Below are positions 9,370 through 19,438 of a stretch of DNA of 64,000 bases, in pieces. This DNA is from Microbacteriaceae bacterium. Lineage in GTDB: Bacteria > Actinomycetota > Actinomycetes > Actinomycetales > Microbacteriaceae. The stretch's first letter is position 1; every line of letters starts with the position of its first letter. The stretch is taken from NCBI GenBank assembly GCA_025463565.1, contig JAODAT010000041.1, positions 1-64,000 of the forward strand, written 5' to 3'. The notes below the pieces were generated by a model. It made no database searches, was not told the DNA's origin, and saw only the letters and a program-made list of their open reading frames with translations. A program made the translations under genes and the position numbers.

Positions 9370-10271
9370 ACCTCAGCGGCATCCTCCTCGTCGATAAGCC
9401 AGGGGGCATCACCAGTCACGACGCCGTCTCCCGCACGCGCAAGGCAGCCGGCACCCGCAAGGTGGGTCACGCGGGCACGCTCGACCCGATGGCCACCGGG
9501 CTCCTCGTTCTCGGGATCAACGCGTCGACGAGACTGCTGACGTTCGTGGTCGGCCTCGATAAGGAATACCTCGCCACCATTGCGCTCGGCTCGTCGACGA
9601 CGACGGATGACGCAGAGGGCGACCCCCTCGAAGTCGCCTCAGCGGCGGCCCTGGCCGGCATCACGGAGGATCAGGTCGTCGCCGGTCTCGCGAATTTCAC
9701 CGGGGTGGTGAAGCAGGTGCCCAGCAGCGTGAGCGCGATCAAGGTGGATGGCAAGCGTGCCTACGCGCTGGTGCGCGAGGGGGAGACGGTCGAGCTCGCC
9801 GCCCGCACCGTGACGATCGAAACGATCGAGGTGCTGGCGTTTCGCCGATCGGGCTCGACGGTCGATGTGGATGTGCGGGTCGAGTGCTCGTCGGGCACCT
9901 ACATCCGCGCGATCGCCCGCGACCTCGGAGCGGCCCTCGGGGTCGGAGGCCATCTCACCGCACTGCGCCGCACCCGCATCGGACCGTTCGCTGTCGCCGA
10001 CGCCGTTGCGGAGCTGACACCGGAGACAGTCGGGGCCGCGCTGGTCGCGCCTGCCGAGGTCGCGTCGCGGCTCTTTCCGGCCTGGCAGCTCACCGCCGAC
10101 GAGGCTGTCGATCTGGCGCACGGCAAGCGGGTGCCGCACCCGGGGGACGACGAGGGCCCGATCGCCGCCATCGCGCCCGACGGTAGCCTTGTCGGACTGG
10201 TGCAGCGCGTCTCGGGGGTCGCGAAAAGCATCGTCAACTTTCCGTCAGACCTACCCGAGGAAGCCCCGTGA
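9366..10271 (+). CDS. truB: tRNA pseudouridine(55) synthase
   Basis: GILLVDKPGGITSHDAV, KVGHAGTLDPMATGLLVLG, SSGTYIRAIARDLG. Confidence 0.96.
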   Translation: MNLSGILLVDKPGGITSHDAVSRTRKAAGTRKVGHAGTLDPMATGLLVLGINASTRLLTFVVGLDKEYLATIALGSSTTTDDAEGDPLEVASAAALAGITEDQVVAGLANFTGVVKQVPSSVSAIKVDGKRAYALVREGETVELAARTVTIETIEVLAFRRSGSTVDVDVRVECSSGTYIRAIARDLGAALGVGGHLTALRRTRIGPFAVADAVAELTPETVGAALVAPAEVASRLFPAWQLTADEAVDLAHGKRVPHPGDDEGPIAAIAPDGSLVGLVQRVSGVAKSIVNFPSDLPEEAP

Positions 10272-10636
10272 TCACCTGGTTCGCCTTCGTCCAAATCGGA
10301 ATCGCCGCTCTCGGCGGAGTGCTCTGCCTGGTTCTCGGGTTTGCGGGACGAAAGCCGAATGATTACAGTCTCGGCTCCGCGGCACTCGTCGAGCTGCTGC
10401 TCGTGGTCCAGCTGGTGATCGCGATCGTTGCGCCCTTCGCGGGCAATCATTCGACAGGCAACCCACTCGAGTTCTACATCTATCTCGTCTCGGCACTCAT
10501 CATGGTGCCGCTCGCTGTCTTCTGGGCGCTGGTCCAGCGGGACCGGTGGAGCACCGTCGTGGTCGGTGTGGCGAACCTTGCGATCGCGGTCATGGTGTTC
10601 CGCATGTACGAGATCTGGTGCCTGGGCATCGCCTGA
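10268..10636 (+). CDS. Small multi-TM membrane protein
   Basis: Hydrophobic 122-aa ORF overlapping truB stop by 4 nt. Confidence 0.75.
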   Translation: MITWFAFVQIGIAALGGVLCLVLGFAGRKPNDYSLGSAALVELLLVVQLVIAIVAPFAGNHSTGNPLEFYIYLVSALIMVPLAVFWALVQRDRWSTVVVGVANLAIAVMVFRMYEIWCLGIA

Positions 10637-10661
10637 TGCACGACTGACTAAACTGGACAAA

Positions 10662-11099
10662 ATGGCTACCCAGAATCGCACGACCGGCGTCGGCCGGGTG
10701 CTTGTCGTTGTCTACGGTATTCTCGCGGTGGCCGCGACGGGGCGTTCGGTTTTCCAAATCATCGACCGTTTCCACGAAGCGCCGGTCGCTTTCTCGCTGT
10801 CCGCGCTGTCCGCGGTGGTGTACATCGTCGCCACCGTCGCCCTGGTGGCGCCGGGCGACGTGTGGTACCGGGTAGCGCTCGTCACCATCAGCTTCGAACT
10901 CCTCGGCGTGCTGGTCATCGGCACGATCACGCTGGTTTCGCCCAACCTCATCGGGTTGGCGAGCAACGATCCCTTCGGCCGCACGGCCACGGTCTGGTCG
11001 AGCTACGGACTCGGCTATCTTCTGGTGCCGCTTGTGCTGCCCGTGCTCGGCCTCCTATACCTGCGCCGTCGCGGCAGGGCGGTCGCTGAGGCGGCATGA
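10662..11099 (+). CDS. Multi-TM membrane protein
   Basis: ATG at 10662; four hydrophobic segments and basic C-terminus. Confidence 0.75.
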   Translation: MATQNRTTGVGRVLVVVYGILAVAATGRSVFQIIDRFHEAPVAFSLSALSAVVYIVATVALVAPGDVWYRVALVTISFELLGVLVIGTITLVSPNLIGLASNDPFGRTATVWSSYGLGYLLVPLVLPVLGLLYLRRRGRAVAEAA

Positions 11100-11114
11100 G
11101 TGCGCGCTTCTGAT

Positions 11115-12074
11115 ATGCGCTGGTACTCCGACCTCAGGAGCGTGCCGGAGGGGTTCGGTCCCTCCGCCGTGACCATTGGCAAGTTCGACGGGGTACATCT
11201 CGGTCACCGCCGGGTGATCGACGCCATGAAAGCGGCGGCAGACCAGCTCGGTCTCGCCTCGGTCGTGCTGACCTTCGATCGTCATCCGCTGGCGCTGCTG
11301 AAACCGGAGATCTGTCCGCCGTCGATCGCCAGCAACGAACAGAAGCGTGAGCTGCTTGCGGCCACCGGCATCGACGCGACGGTGATGATCCCTTTCACCC
11401 GGGAGTTCAGTGAGGAAGAACCCGAACAGTTCGTCGACAGCGTGCTGGTGAGTGCCCTGAAGGCCCGGCTGGTCTTCGTCGGCTCGAACTTCCGCTTCGG
11501 TCACCGCGGTCGTGGCGACGTTGCCCTTCTCACCGAGCTGGGGAGAAGCGCGGGCTTCGAGGTGCGGCAGATCGACCAGGCGCTCGCCGACGACGAGCAC
11601 CCGATCTCGTCGACGTTGATCCGGCAATTGCTCGACCGCGGTGATGTCGTGGGTGCCGCTGCACTGCTCGGCCGTGCGCCGTCCATCCGAGGCACCGTCG
11701 TGCACGGTTTTGAGCGCGGACGAACCCTTGGCTACCCGACGGCGAACCTGTCACGAGAGGTCGAGGGACTCGTTCCCGCGGACGGTGTCTACGCCGCACT
11801 GCTCACGGTGGACGGCCGCACGATGCCGGCGGCGGTGTCGATCGGCAACAATCCCACGTTCGAGGGCGTGCCGGAGAAGCAGGTCGAGGCACATGTGCTC
11901 GATGAGGTGCTGGATCTCTACGACAAGGTCGTGACGGTCGAGTTCGTCGACTACATCCGCCCGATGAACCGCTTTCCGGATGTCGACGCACTCGTCTCGC
12001 AGATGAACGCGGACGAGCAGCAGGTCCGTCGCATTCTCGGCGTAGCCGCTCGACCGCAGCGACCTGCTCAATGA
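11115..12074 (+). CDS. ribF: Bifunctional riboflavin kinase/FAD synthetase
   Basis: VTIGKFDGVHLGHRRVI, GSNFRFGHRGRGD, GRTLGYPTANL. Confidence 0.95.
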   Translation: MRWYSDLRSVPEGFGPSAVTIGKFDGVHLGHRRVIDAMKAAADQLGLASVVLTFDRHPLALLKPEICPPSIASNEQKRELLAATGIDATVMIPFTREFSEEEPEQFVDSVLVSALKARLVFVGSNFRFGHRGRGDVALLTELGRSAGFEVRQIDQALADDEHPISSTLIRQLLDRGDVVGAAALLGRAPSIRGTVVHGFERGRTLGYPTANLSREVEGLVPADGVYAALLTVDGRTMPAAVSIGNNPTFEGVPEKQVEAHVLDEVLDLYDKVVTVEFVDYIRPMNRFPDVDALVSQMNADEQQVRRILGVAARPQRPAQ

Positions 12075-13354
12075 CGGCCGTATCTCCGCCGTCCAGGCCA
12101 CGGACGGCTCCCTTGTGGCGCGGCCGGGCGCTGGCCCTCGTCGGCATCGTGCTGGTCGCCATAAACCTGCGCACCGCGGTCGCGGCGATCTCGCCGATCG
12201 TCAGCCAGGTGCGTGCAGACGTGCCGATCGACAGCGTTGCGCTCGGTGTTCTCGGCAGCATCCCTCCCGTCGTCTTCGCGCTCTCCGCGCTGGTGACTCC
12301 GGCCCTCGCCCGACGGGTCGGCCTCGAGCGGCTCATGCTCATCGCGATCGGAGCGATGGTGGCCGGCCACCTGCTGCGAGCGACCAGCCCCGATTTCGCC
12401 GTGCTGCTCTCCGGCACCATCGTGACTATCGCAGGAGCGGGTATCGCAAACGTGCTGCTGCCGCCGCTCGTCAAGCGTTACTTTCCGGACCGGGTCGGTT
12501 TGCTGACATCCGTCTACGCACTGCTGCTGGCTGTCAGCGCAGCGGTTCCCGCGGTGATTGCGACTCCGGTTGCGGATTCGGCGGGCTGGCGTTTCTCACT
12601 CGGAATGTGGTCGGTTCTCGCGATCCTCGCGGCCATCCCGTGGTCCGGGGTGCTGGTGGCGCGTCGGCGAAAGCACGTCACGGTTATTCCTGGGCACGAG
12701 TCGCCCGAGCTCGCTCAGCCGGACGCCGAACTGGTGGGGCGCATCTGGCACTCGAGAACGGCGTGGGCGATCGCGATCACCTTCGCGGCCTCGACTTTCA
12801 GTGTGTACGCGTTGTTCGCCTGGCTGCCGGAACTGCTCGTGCAGACGGCCGGGGTGACTCCGACGCAGGCCGGGGCGCTGCTCGCGCTGAACAGCATCGT
12901 CGGTGCCCCCACCGCCATCGTCATGCCGCTGCTCGCGATCCGTATCCGGCGCGTGGCGGTGCTGATCTGGGTGGGTGTTGCCTGTTTCGTCGTCGCCTAC
13001 CTCGGCCTGTTGCTCTTTCCGGCAACGGGAACGGTGGTCTGGGTACTGTTCGCGGGGGGCGGTCCGCTCATCTTCCCGGTGTGCCTCACCCTGATCAACC
13101 TGCGCACGCGTACCCAGCGCGGATCGGTGGCACTGAGCGGCTTTGCGCAGACGATCGGCTACATCCTCGGGGCACTGGGACCCCTGCTAATCGGAGTGCT
13201 GCACTCGGTCACCGGAAGCTGGCTGGTGCCGCTCGTGCTTCTGATCGCGGTGTCTCTCGTCGCGGCGTTCACCGCGCCGATCCTCTCGCGACGAGTCTTC
13301 GTCGAGGACGAGTTGGAGCAACGACACCATCGACGGCTCGAGACGAGCAGCTAG
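12071..13354 (+). CDS. MFS transporter, CynX/NimT-like
   Basis: 12-TM pattern, NLRTAVAAISPIVSQVRAD; overlaps ribF by 4 nt. Confidence 0.82.
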   Translation: MTAVSPPSRPRTAPLWRGRALALVGIVLVAINLRTAVAAISPIVSQVRADVPIDSVALGVLGSIPPVVFALSALVTPALARRVGLERLMLIAIGAMVAGHLLRATSPDFAVLLSGTIVTIAGAGIANVLLPPLVKRYFPDRVGLLTSVYALLLAVSAAVPAVIATPVADSAGWRFSLGMWSVLAILAAIPWSGVLVARRRKHVTVIPGHESPELAQPDAELVGRIWHSRTAWAIAITFAASTFSVYALFAWLPELLVQTAGVTPTQAGALLALNSIVGAPTAIVMPLLAIRIRRVAVLIWVGVACFVVAYLGLLLFPATGTVVWVLFAGGGPLIFPVCLTLINLRTRTQRGSVALSGFAQTIGYILGALGPLLIGVLHSVTGSWLVPLVLLIAVSLVAAFTAPILSRRVFVEDELEQRHHRRLETSS

Positions 13355-14286
13355 CTGACGACTGCCGCGCGATGGATCAGCGCGGCGGCACCGATCAGCG
13401 GTCCGTCGCTCGACAGGCCGGATGGCACGATCTTCACCTTGGTGACGAAGCCGAACTGGCGACGCGTTGCGACGGCGGTTCGCATGTGGTCGAACAGAAC
13501 CGGCGTTACGTGAGAGAAGCCGCCGCCGATGGCCACCAGTTCGAGATCGACCAGGGCCGTTGCGGATGCGATGGCCTGGCCGATCGCCCGCCCCGACCGT
13601 TCGATGGCCGCGATGGCCACCTCGTCGCCGTCGCGGAAGCTCGCCCCGAGTTCCTCGCCGGAGGTGCCCTGCCAGCCCTGCAGCTGTGCCCACTCGACGG
13701 TGTGCGGTCCTGATGCGATCGCCTCGACGCAGCCGATGCCGCCGCACAGGCAGGGTTCGGTGAATCCGGCGACCTCGACGTGCCCGATGTGCCCTGCATT
13801 GCCGGTCGGACCGGAGACCGTGTTGCCGTGCAGGATGAGCCCGCCACCGATGCCCGTGGAGACGATCATCCCCATCACGTTGTCGTACCCCTGCGCGGCG
13901 CCCACCCAGTGCTCGGCGAGGGCGATGCAGATGCCGTCCATGCGCAGCACGACCGGCACGTCGTCGGGCACGGCCGCCATGACCTGGTCGCGTAGCGGGT
14001 AGTCACGCCAGACGGCGAGGTTCAGGGGGCTTACTTTGCCCTCGGCCTCGTTGATCGGTCCGGCCGAGCCGATGCCGACGCCGATGAGGGCGGCGCCCGC
14101 GGGAAGTGCCGCGCGAGATAGCGCGACGACCTCATCGACCGCGAGGGCGAGCTGCTCAGAAGTCGAACCTTTACCGGTGGGTGCGCGGAAACGACTGGGA
14201 GCGAGTACCGTGCCCGTCGGATCTACCAGCGCCGCCTCCACTTTGGTTCCACCGAGATCGATCGCGAGGGCGTAGCTGCCGGTCAT
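13351..14286 (-). CDS. ROK-family sugar kinase
   Basis: ALAIDLGGTKVEAALVD, GIGSAGP, zinc motif GHIGHVEV...CLCGGIGCVEAIAS. Confidence 0.9.
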   Translation of the reverse strand: MTGSYALAIDLGGTKVEAALVDPTGTVLAPSRFRAPTGKGSTSEQLALAVDEVVALSRAALPAGAALIGVGIGSAGPINEAEGKVSPLNLAVWRDYPLRDQVMAAVPDDVPVVLRMDGICIALAEHWVGAAQGYDNVMGMIVSTGIGGGLILHGNTVSGPTGNAGHIGHVEVAGFTEPCLCGGIGCVEAIASGPHTVEWAQLQGWQGTSGEELGASFRDGDEVAIAAIERSGRAIGQAIASATALVDLELVAIGGGFSHVTPVLFDHMRTAVATRRQFGFVTKVKIVPSGLSSDGPLIGAAALIHRAAVVS

Positions 14287-14311
14287 ACCGACAGCCTATG
14301 GGAATCACTCG

Positions 14312-14327
14312 CTGCTCATATGAGCAG
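14312..14327. promoter_or_regulatory. Perfect 16-bp palindrome, putative operator
   Basis: CTGCTCATATGAGCAG in the ROK/SorC divergent intergenic region. Confidence 0.6.
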
Positions 14328-14377
14328 AGCCTGCAACATCCGTTGATTCGGTGAGCCGGGCGACGTACGCTTGACGG

Positions 14378-15337
14378 ATGGCCGCCACCGACGATCTGAT
14401 GCTCGTGCGCGCGGCTGAGCTGTATTACGAAGACAACAAGACCCAGGACGAAATCGGCGCGTTGCTGAGAGTCACCCGTTGGAAGGTGGGCAGGCTCCTG
14501 GCGCAGGCTCGCGATGAGGGAATCGTGCGCATCGAGATCGTGCACCCCCGCGCACGGCGAGCAATCCTGGAGCGGCAACTGGCGGACCGATTCGGACTTG
14601 CCGACGCCGTAGTCGTTCCCCAGACGGATGACCCGCAGGCGGTCGCCGCTGCCACTGCCACCGCGGCCGCCGACTATCTGGCGGCTCTCCGCCCGATCCC
14701 GCGCACGCTCGGCGTCAGCTGGGGTCGCACCATCGACTCCGTCGCGCAGGCGCTCCCGGACGGCTGGGCGAGCGGCGTCACTGTGGTGCAGGTCAACGGC
14801 GGTCTCAGCCTCAGCCGGCGGGGCAGCGACGCAGCGGCAACCGCGGTCACGATCGCCCAGAAGGGCGGCGGCACCGCGATCACCCTGCCGATTCCGGCGA
14901 TTCTCGAGCGCCGGGAGACGCGCGAGGTCATCGAGGCCGATCGAACGGTCGCCGCGGCGCTCGCCCGGGCGGATTCGGCATCCGCGTACCTGTACAGCGC
15001 AGGCGTGGCCGACGCCGACTCCGTGCTGGTGGAGAGTGGCTACCTGACGAAGGATGACGTGACACAGCTGGTACGCAAGGGTGCGGTGGGGGATGTGCTC
15101 GGCCGGTACATCGACGCGTTCGGCGCGATCGTCGACGTCGGTCTCGATGCGCGCACCGTCGGCCTCGGCCTCGACCGGCTGCGAACGGCACCGACGGCGA
15201 TTGCCGTGATCGCCGGTGAGGCCAAGCACCGGGTCGCTCACGCGGTCGTGTCGAGCGGCCTGTGCACCATTCTCGTCACCGACGAATCGACGGCCCAGTC
15301 GATACTCAGACACCATCAAATCGAGGAGTCAGCATGA
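14378..15337 (+). CDS. SorC/DeoR-type sugar-binding transcriptional regulator
   Basis: HTH YYEDNKTQDEIGALLRVTRWKVGRLLAQARDEGIV and sugar-binding domain. Confidence 0.88.
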   Translation: MAATDDLMLVRAAELYYEDNKTQDEIGALLRVTRWKVGRLLAQARDEGIVRIEIVHPRARRAILERQLADRFGLADAVVVPQTDDPQAVAAATATAAADYLAALRPIPRTLGVSWGRTIDSVAQALPDGWASGVTVVQVNGGLSLSRRGSDAAATAVTIAQKGGGTAITLPIPAILERRETREVIEADRTVAAALARADSASAYLYSAGVADADSVLVESGYLTKDDVTQLVRKGAVGDVLGRYIDAFGAIVDVGLDARTVGLGLDRLRTAPTAIAVIAGEAKHRVAHAVVSSGLCTILVTDESTAQSILRHHQIEESA

Positions 15338-16329
15338 CCATCGAACAGGCCGTGGCGCTCGCCCCGGCATCACGGGCGATCGACCTGATCGGCGGAGACC
15401 TCACCGAGAAGAGCCTTCGGCTGCATCTCGAGGGCCTGCCGGGGGTCGACGCGGTCGGGCTCGAGGCTCGTGCCGCCGGGCTCGGAACCCGCTCGATCAA
15501 GACCACGTCGAAGGCCTGGGCGCTCGACACGATCATCCGGCTCATCGACCTCACGACGCTCGAGGGTGCTGACACCCCGGGCAAGGTGCAGTCGCTGGTC
15601 GCGAAGGCGATGACGCCCGACCCCTCGGACCTCACGACACCGCGGGTCGCCGCGGTGTGCGTCTACGGCGACATGGTGCCCTATGCCGTGAAGGCGCTCG
15701 GGCCGAACTCCGGGGTGAACGTCGCCGCCGTCGCGACCGCGTTCCCCAGCGGCCGTGCCTCACTTCCTGTCAAGCTCGCCGACACTCGGGATGCGGTGGC
15801 CGCCGGCGCCGACGAGATCGACATGGTCATCGACCGTGGCGCGTTCCTCAGTGGCCGCTACGGAATGGTCTTCGACCAAATCGTCGCGGTAAAAGAAGCC
15901 TGCCGTCGCGACGACGGCACGTACGCGCACCTCAAGGTGATCCTCGAGACCGGCGAACTGAACACCTACGACAACGTGCGGCGCGCGTCGTGGCTCGCCA
16001 TCCTCGCTGGAGGCGACTTCATCAAGACCTCCACCGGCAAGGTGGCACCGGCCGCGACCCTTCCCGTCACGCTGCTCATGCTGCAGGTGGTGCGCGATTG
16101 GCATCGGCTCACCGGCGAGCGGATCGGGGTGAAGCCGGCTGGCGGCATCCGATCGTCCAAGGACGCCATCAAGTACCTCGTCACGGTCGCCGAGACGGTG
16201 GGTGAAGAGTGGCTCGACCCGCGCCTGTTCCGTTTCGGCGCCTCCAGCCTTCTCAACGACGTGCTGCTGCAGCGCCAGAAGATGACAACCGGCCGATACA
16301 GCGGCCCCGATTACGTCACGATTGACTAG
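15334..16329 (+). CDS. deoC: Deoxyribose-phosphate aldolase
   Basis: VCVYGDMV, EIDMVIDRG, LKVILETGEL, GGDFIKTSTGK, GVKPAGGIR. Confidence 0.95.
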   Translation: MTIEQAVALAPASRAIDLIGGDLTEKSLRLHLEGLPGVDAVGLEARAAGLGTRSIKTTSKAWALDTIIRLIDLTTLEGADTPGKVQSLVAKAMTPDPSDLTTPRVAAVCVYGDMVPYAVKALGPNSGVNVAAVATAFPSGRASLPVKLADTRDAVAAGADEIDMVIDRGAFLSGRYGMVFDQIVAVKEACRRDDGTYAHLKVILETGELNTYDNVRRASWLAILAGGDFIKTSTGKVAPAATLPVTLLMLQVVRDWHRLTGERIGVKPAGGIRSSKDAIKYLVTVAETVGEEWLDPRLFRFGASSLLNDVLLQRQKMTTGRYSGPDYVTID

Positions 16330-16337
16330 GACACGAC

Positions 16338-17819
16338 ATGACCATGGAAGCTTCCAACACGCGCTGGCTGGACTACGCCCCCGCGCCCGAGTCGACCTCG
16401 ATCCTGCACCTGAAGAAGAGCTACGGCCTGTTCATCGACGGGGACTTCGTCGCGGGTTCAGGCAGGTCGTTCACGACCATCTCACCCGCGGATGAACACA
16501 GCATTGCCGAGATCGCATCGGCGGATGCCGGGGATGTCGACCGCGCGGTCGCCGCCGCCCGCAAGGCGTACAACTCCACCTGGTCGAAGCTGGGCGGGGC
16601 GGATCGCGGCAAGTACCTGTACCGCATCGCCCGACTGGTGCAGGAGCGTGCTCGAGAGCTCGCTGTGGCCGAGAGTCTCGACAACGGCAAGCCGATAAAG
16701 GAGAGCCGTGACGTCGACGTGCCCCTGGTCGCGGCCTGGTTCTTCTACTACGCGGGCTGGGCCGACAAACTGGAGCACGCCGGCCTCGGGCCGAACCCGC
16801 GCGCGCTCGGCGTCGCGGCACAGGTGATCCCGTGGAACTTTCCCCTGCTGATGTTGGCGTGGAAGATCGCCCCGGCTCTCGCCGCAGGCAACACCGTGGT
16901 GATCAAGCCGGCCGAGACCACGCCGCTCTCCGCGCTGATCTTCGCCGAGATCCTGCAGCAGGCCGACCTGCCGAATGGCGTCGTCAACATCATCACGGGA
17001 GCGGGGGAGACAGGCTCGCTGCTGGTCAACCACCCGGATGTCAACAAGGTGGCGTTCACCGGTTCGACCGCGGTCGGCCGCGCCATCGCGAAGTCGACGG
17101 CCGGCACCGGTAAGAAGCTCACGCTCGAGCTCGGCGGCAAGGCGGCGAACATCGTCTTCGACGACGCTCCGATCGACCAGGCCATCGAGGGCATCGTCAA
17201 CGGCATCTTCTTCAACCAGGGCCACGTCTGCTGTGCGGGCTCACGCCTGCTGGTGCAGGAGAACATCGAGACCGAGGTCGTCGATCGGCTGAAGGAGCGG
17301 CTCGTCACCCTGCGCATGGGCGACCCGCTCGACAAGAACACCGACATCGGGGCGATCAACTCCCGGGCCCAGCTCGATCGCATCCGTGCGCTCAGCGACA
17401 TCGGCGAAGAGGAGGGCGCGACGCGCTGGAGTGCGCCGTGCGAGATTCCGGCGAAGGGCTTCTGGTTCGCGCCGACAATCTTCACCGGCGTCGAGACCAG
17501 CCATCGCATCGCCCGGGAAGAGATCTTCGGCCCGGTGCTCAGCGTGCTCACGTTCCGCACTCCCGCGGAGGCCATCGCCAAGGCGAACAACACCCCGTAC
17601 GGGCTGTCGGCCGGCATCTGGAGCGACAAAGGCTCGAAGGTGCTGGCAGTGGCCGACAAGCTGCGCGCCGGTGTCATCTGGGCGAACACCTTCAACAAGT
17701 TCGACCCGTCGTCGCCGTTCGGTGGCTACAAGGAGTCGGGTTACGGTCGCGAGGGTGGCCGTCACGGGCTGGCGGCGTATCTGACAAACGCAGTTCTCCA
17801 GAGCGGAGCAAACAAGTGA
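16338..17819 (+). CDS. NAD-dependent aldehyde dehydrogenase, full length
   Basis: VIPWNFPLLM, LELGGKAANIVFDDA, catalytic NQGHVCCAGSR, EEIFGPVLS. Confidence 0.95.
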   Translation: MTMEASNTRWLDYAPAPESTSILHLKKSYGLFIDGDFVAGSGRSFTTISPADEHSIAEIASADAGDVDRAVAAARKAYNSTWSKLGGADRGKYLYRIARLVQERARELAVAESLDNGKPIKESRDVDVPLVAAWFFYYAGWADKLEHAGLGPNPRALGVAAQVIPWNFPLLMLAWKIAPALAAGNTVVIKPAETTPLSALIFAEILQQADLPNGVVNIITGAGETGSLLVNHPDVNKVAFTGSTAVGRAIAKSTAGTGKKLTLELGGKAANIVFDDAPIDQAIEGIVNGIFFNQGHVCCAGSRLLVQENIETEVVDRLKERLVTLRMGDPLDKNTDIGAINSRAQLDRIRALSDIGEEEGATRWSAPCEIPAKGFWFAPTIFTGVETSHRIAREEIFGPVLSVLTFRTPAEAIAKANNTPYGLSAGIWSDKGSKVLAVADKLRAGVIWANTFNKFDPSSPFGGYKESGYGREGGRHGLAAYLTNAVLQSGANK

Positions 17820-18670
17820 CCCACCTCGCCATCCCGAAGACCTACAAGCTCTACATCGGCGGCGCGTTTCCGCGCAGCGAATCGGGGCGCACCTACGAAG
17901 TGACCACGTCGAAGGGGGCGTTTATCGCCAACGCGGCCAAGGCGTCCCGCAAAGACGCCCGTGACGCCGTCGTGGCCGCCCGGGCCGCGTTCTCCGGATG
18001 GTCGGGGACGACCGGCTACAACCGCGGCCAGGTGCTCTACCGCATCGCCGAACTACTGGAGGGCCGCCGCGCGCAGTTCGTCGACGAGCTGCGAAGCACC
18101 GACGGCCTCACCGAGGCAGCGGCAACGAAACAGGTCGACTCGGCGATCGACGCCTGGGTCTGGTACGCCGGCTGGGCCGACAAATACCTGCAGGTGGCCG
18201 GGAACGGCAACCCGGTGTCCGGGCCATACTTCAACATCTCCACTCCGGAGCCGACGGGTGTGGTCGCGGTCATCGCCCCGGCGACTCACGGCCTTCTCGG
18301 ACTGGTCAGCGTGATCGCCCCCGTCATCCTCAGCGGTAACACCGTGGTGGTGGTGGCGAGCGAGTCATCGCCACTCAGCGCGATCAGCCTGTCGGAGGTG
18401 CTGGCGACGAGTGACGTGCCCGCCGGCGTGGTCAACGTGCTCACCGGTTCGGCGGCCGAGATCGCCCCATGGCTGGCCAGCCACGCCGACGTGAACGCAC
18501 TCGACCTGGCCGGCGCGGAGGCATTGGAGTGGGTCGACCTGCAGATCGCCGCCGCCGACACGCTGAAGCGGGTGTTGCCGCCCGAGTCCGGCCTGCCGGC
18601 GCTCACTGTGGATCGCGTCACCTTCTTCACCGAGACGAAGACGGTGTGGCACACCAAGGCCCTCATCTGA
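17816..18670 (+). CDS. Half-length aldehyde dehydrogenase-like protein lacking the catalytic segment
   Basis: N-terminal ALDH fold (YKLYIGGAFPRSESGRTYEV...VVAVIAPATHGLLGLVS...GNTVVVVASE) but ends at 284 aa with no catalytic Cys motif. Confidence 0.85.
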   Translation: MTHLAIPKTYKLYIGGAFPRSESGRTYEVTTSKGAFIANAAKASRKDARDAVVAARAAFSGWSGTTGYNRGQVLYRIAELLEGRRAQFVDELRSTDGLTEAAATKQVDSAIDAWVWYAGWADKYLQVAGNGNPVSGPYFNISTPEPTGVVAVIAPATHGLLGLVSVIAPVILSGNTVVVVASESSPLSAISLSEVLATSDVPAGVVNVLTGSAAEIAPWLASHADVNALDLAGAEALEWVDLQIAAADTLKRVLPPESGLPALTVDRVTFFTETKTVWHTKALI

Positions 18671-18798
18671 TGGTCGGGTACGTCATCGGCGGCGTGATGG
18701 TGGCCATTGGCCTCGCCGGCGGCATCTACGGGCAGCTGCTGCGACGGCGCGGCAGGAGGAACGCGGCGAAGGAGCCGGAGCAGGGGTCGGAGCACTGA
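18670..18798 (+). CDS. 42-aa single-TM membrane protein
   Basis: MVGYVIGGVMVAIGLAGGIYGQLLRRRGRRN...; ATGA overlap with upstream gene. Confidence 0.55.
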   Translation: MVGYVIGGVMVAIGLAGGIYGQLLRRRGRRNAAKEPEQGSEH

Positions 18799-18840
18799 TC
18801 GGTCGGCCTCTCAGGGTGCAGGCGTACCCTTGCCAGCACC

Positions 18841-19428
18841 ATGACTGACAACACAGTGCTGTTCCTGGGCGACAGCATCACCGCTCTCGGGGACTGGCAG
18901 ACCTGGTTCCCCGACGTCAACGCCCTCAACTTCGGCCTCTCCGGCAGTACCACCGATGACCTGCTCGCCCGGGTGGGTGAGGTCGTCGCGGCTGATCCAG
19001 ACGAGATCATCGTGCTCATCGGCACTAACGACCTGGGCACACGTCATACGGTCGAGCACCTGGTGACCAACATCCAGTCGATGATGGTCGAGCTGAGGCG
19101 CGACCTTCCGGGGTCGCGAATGCTCCTGCAGTCGATCATGCCGCGCGGTCGCGAATTCTCGGATCGCATCCAGGAGGCGAACATCCACCTCCGGCAGTTC
19201 GCTGCCACCGTGCACGCCCAGTACCTGGACCTCTGGCCGGCACTCGCCCTCGAGGATGGCGAACTCAACCCGGTGTTCTCCGACGATCGGCTACACCTCA
19301 ACGACGCCGGGTACCAGGCCTGGCTGGCCGAACTGCGGCCGGGGCTCGAGCGCTTGCGCGAGGAGCCGCCGATGTCGCGGCCGATCCAGATCATCCGCGT
19401 GGATGACTACGCGCGACCGGAGCAGTAG
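18841..19428 (+). CDS. SGNH/GDSL hydrolase family protein
   Basis: FLGDSITALGDW, GTNDLG, DDRLHLNDAGYQ. Confidence 0.88.
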   Translation: MTDNTVLFLGDSITALGDWQTWFPDVNALNFGLSGSTTDDLLARVGEVVAADPDEIIVLIGTNDLGTRHTVEHLVTNIQSMMVELRRDLPGSRMLLQSIMPRGREFSDRIQEANIHLRQFAATVHAQYLDLWPALALEDGELNPVFSDDRLHLNDAGYQAWLAELRPGLERLREEPPMSRPIQIIRVDDYARPEQ

Positions 19429-19438
19429 CCCGGCTACG

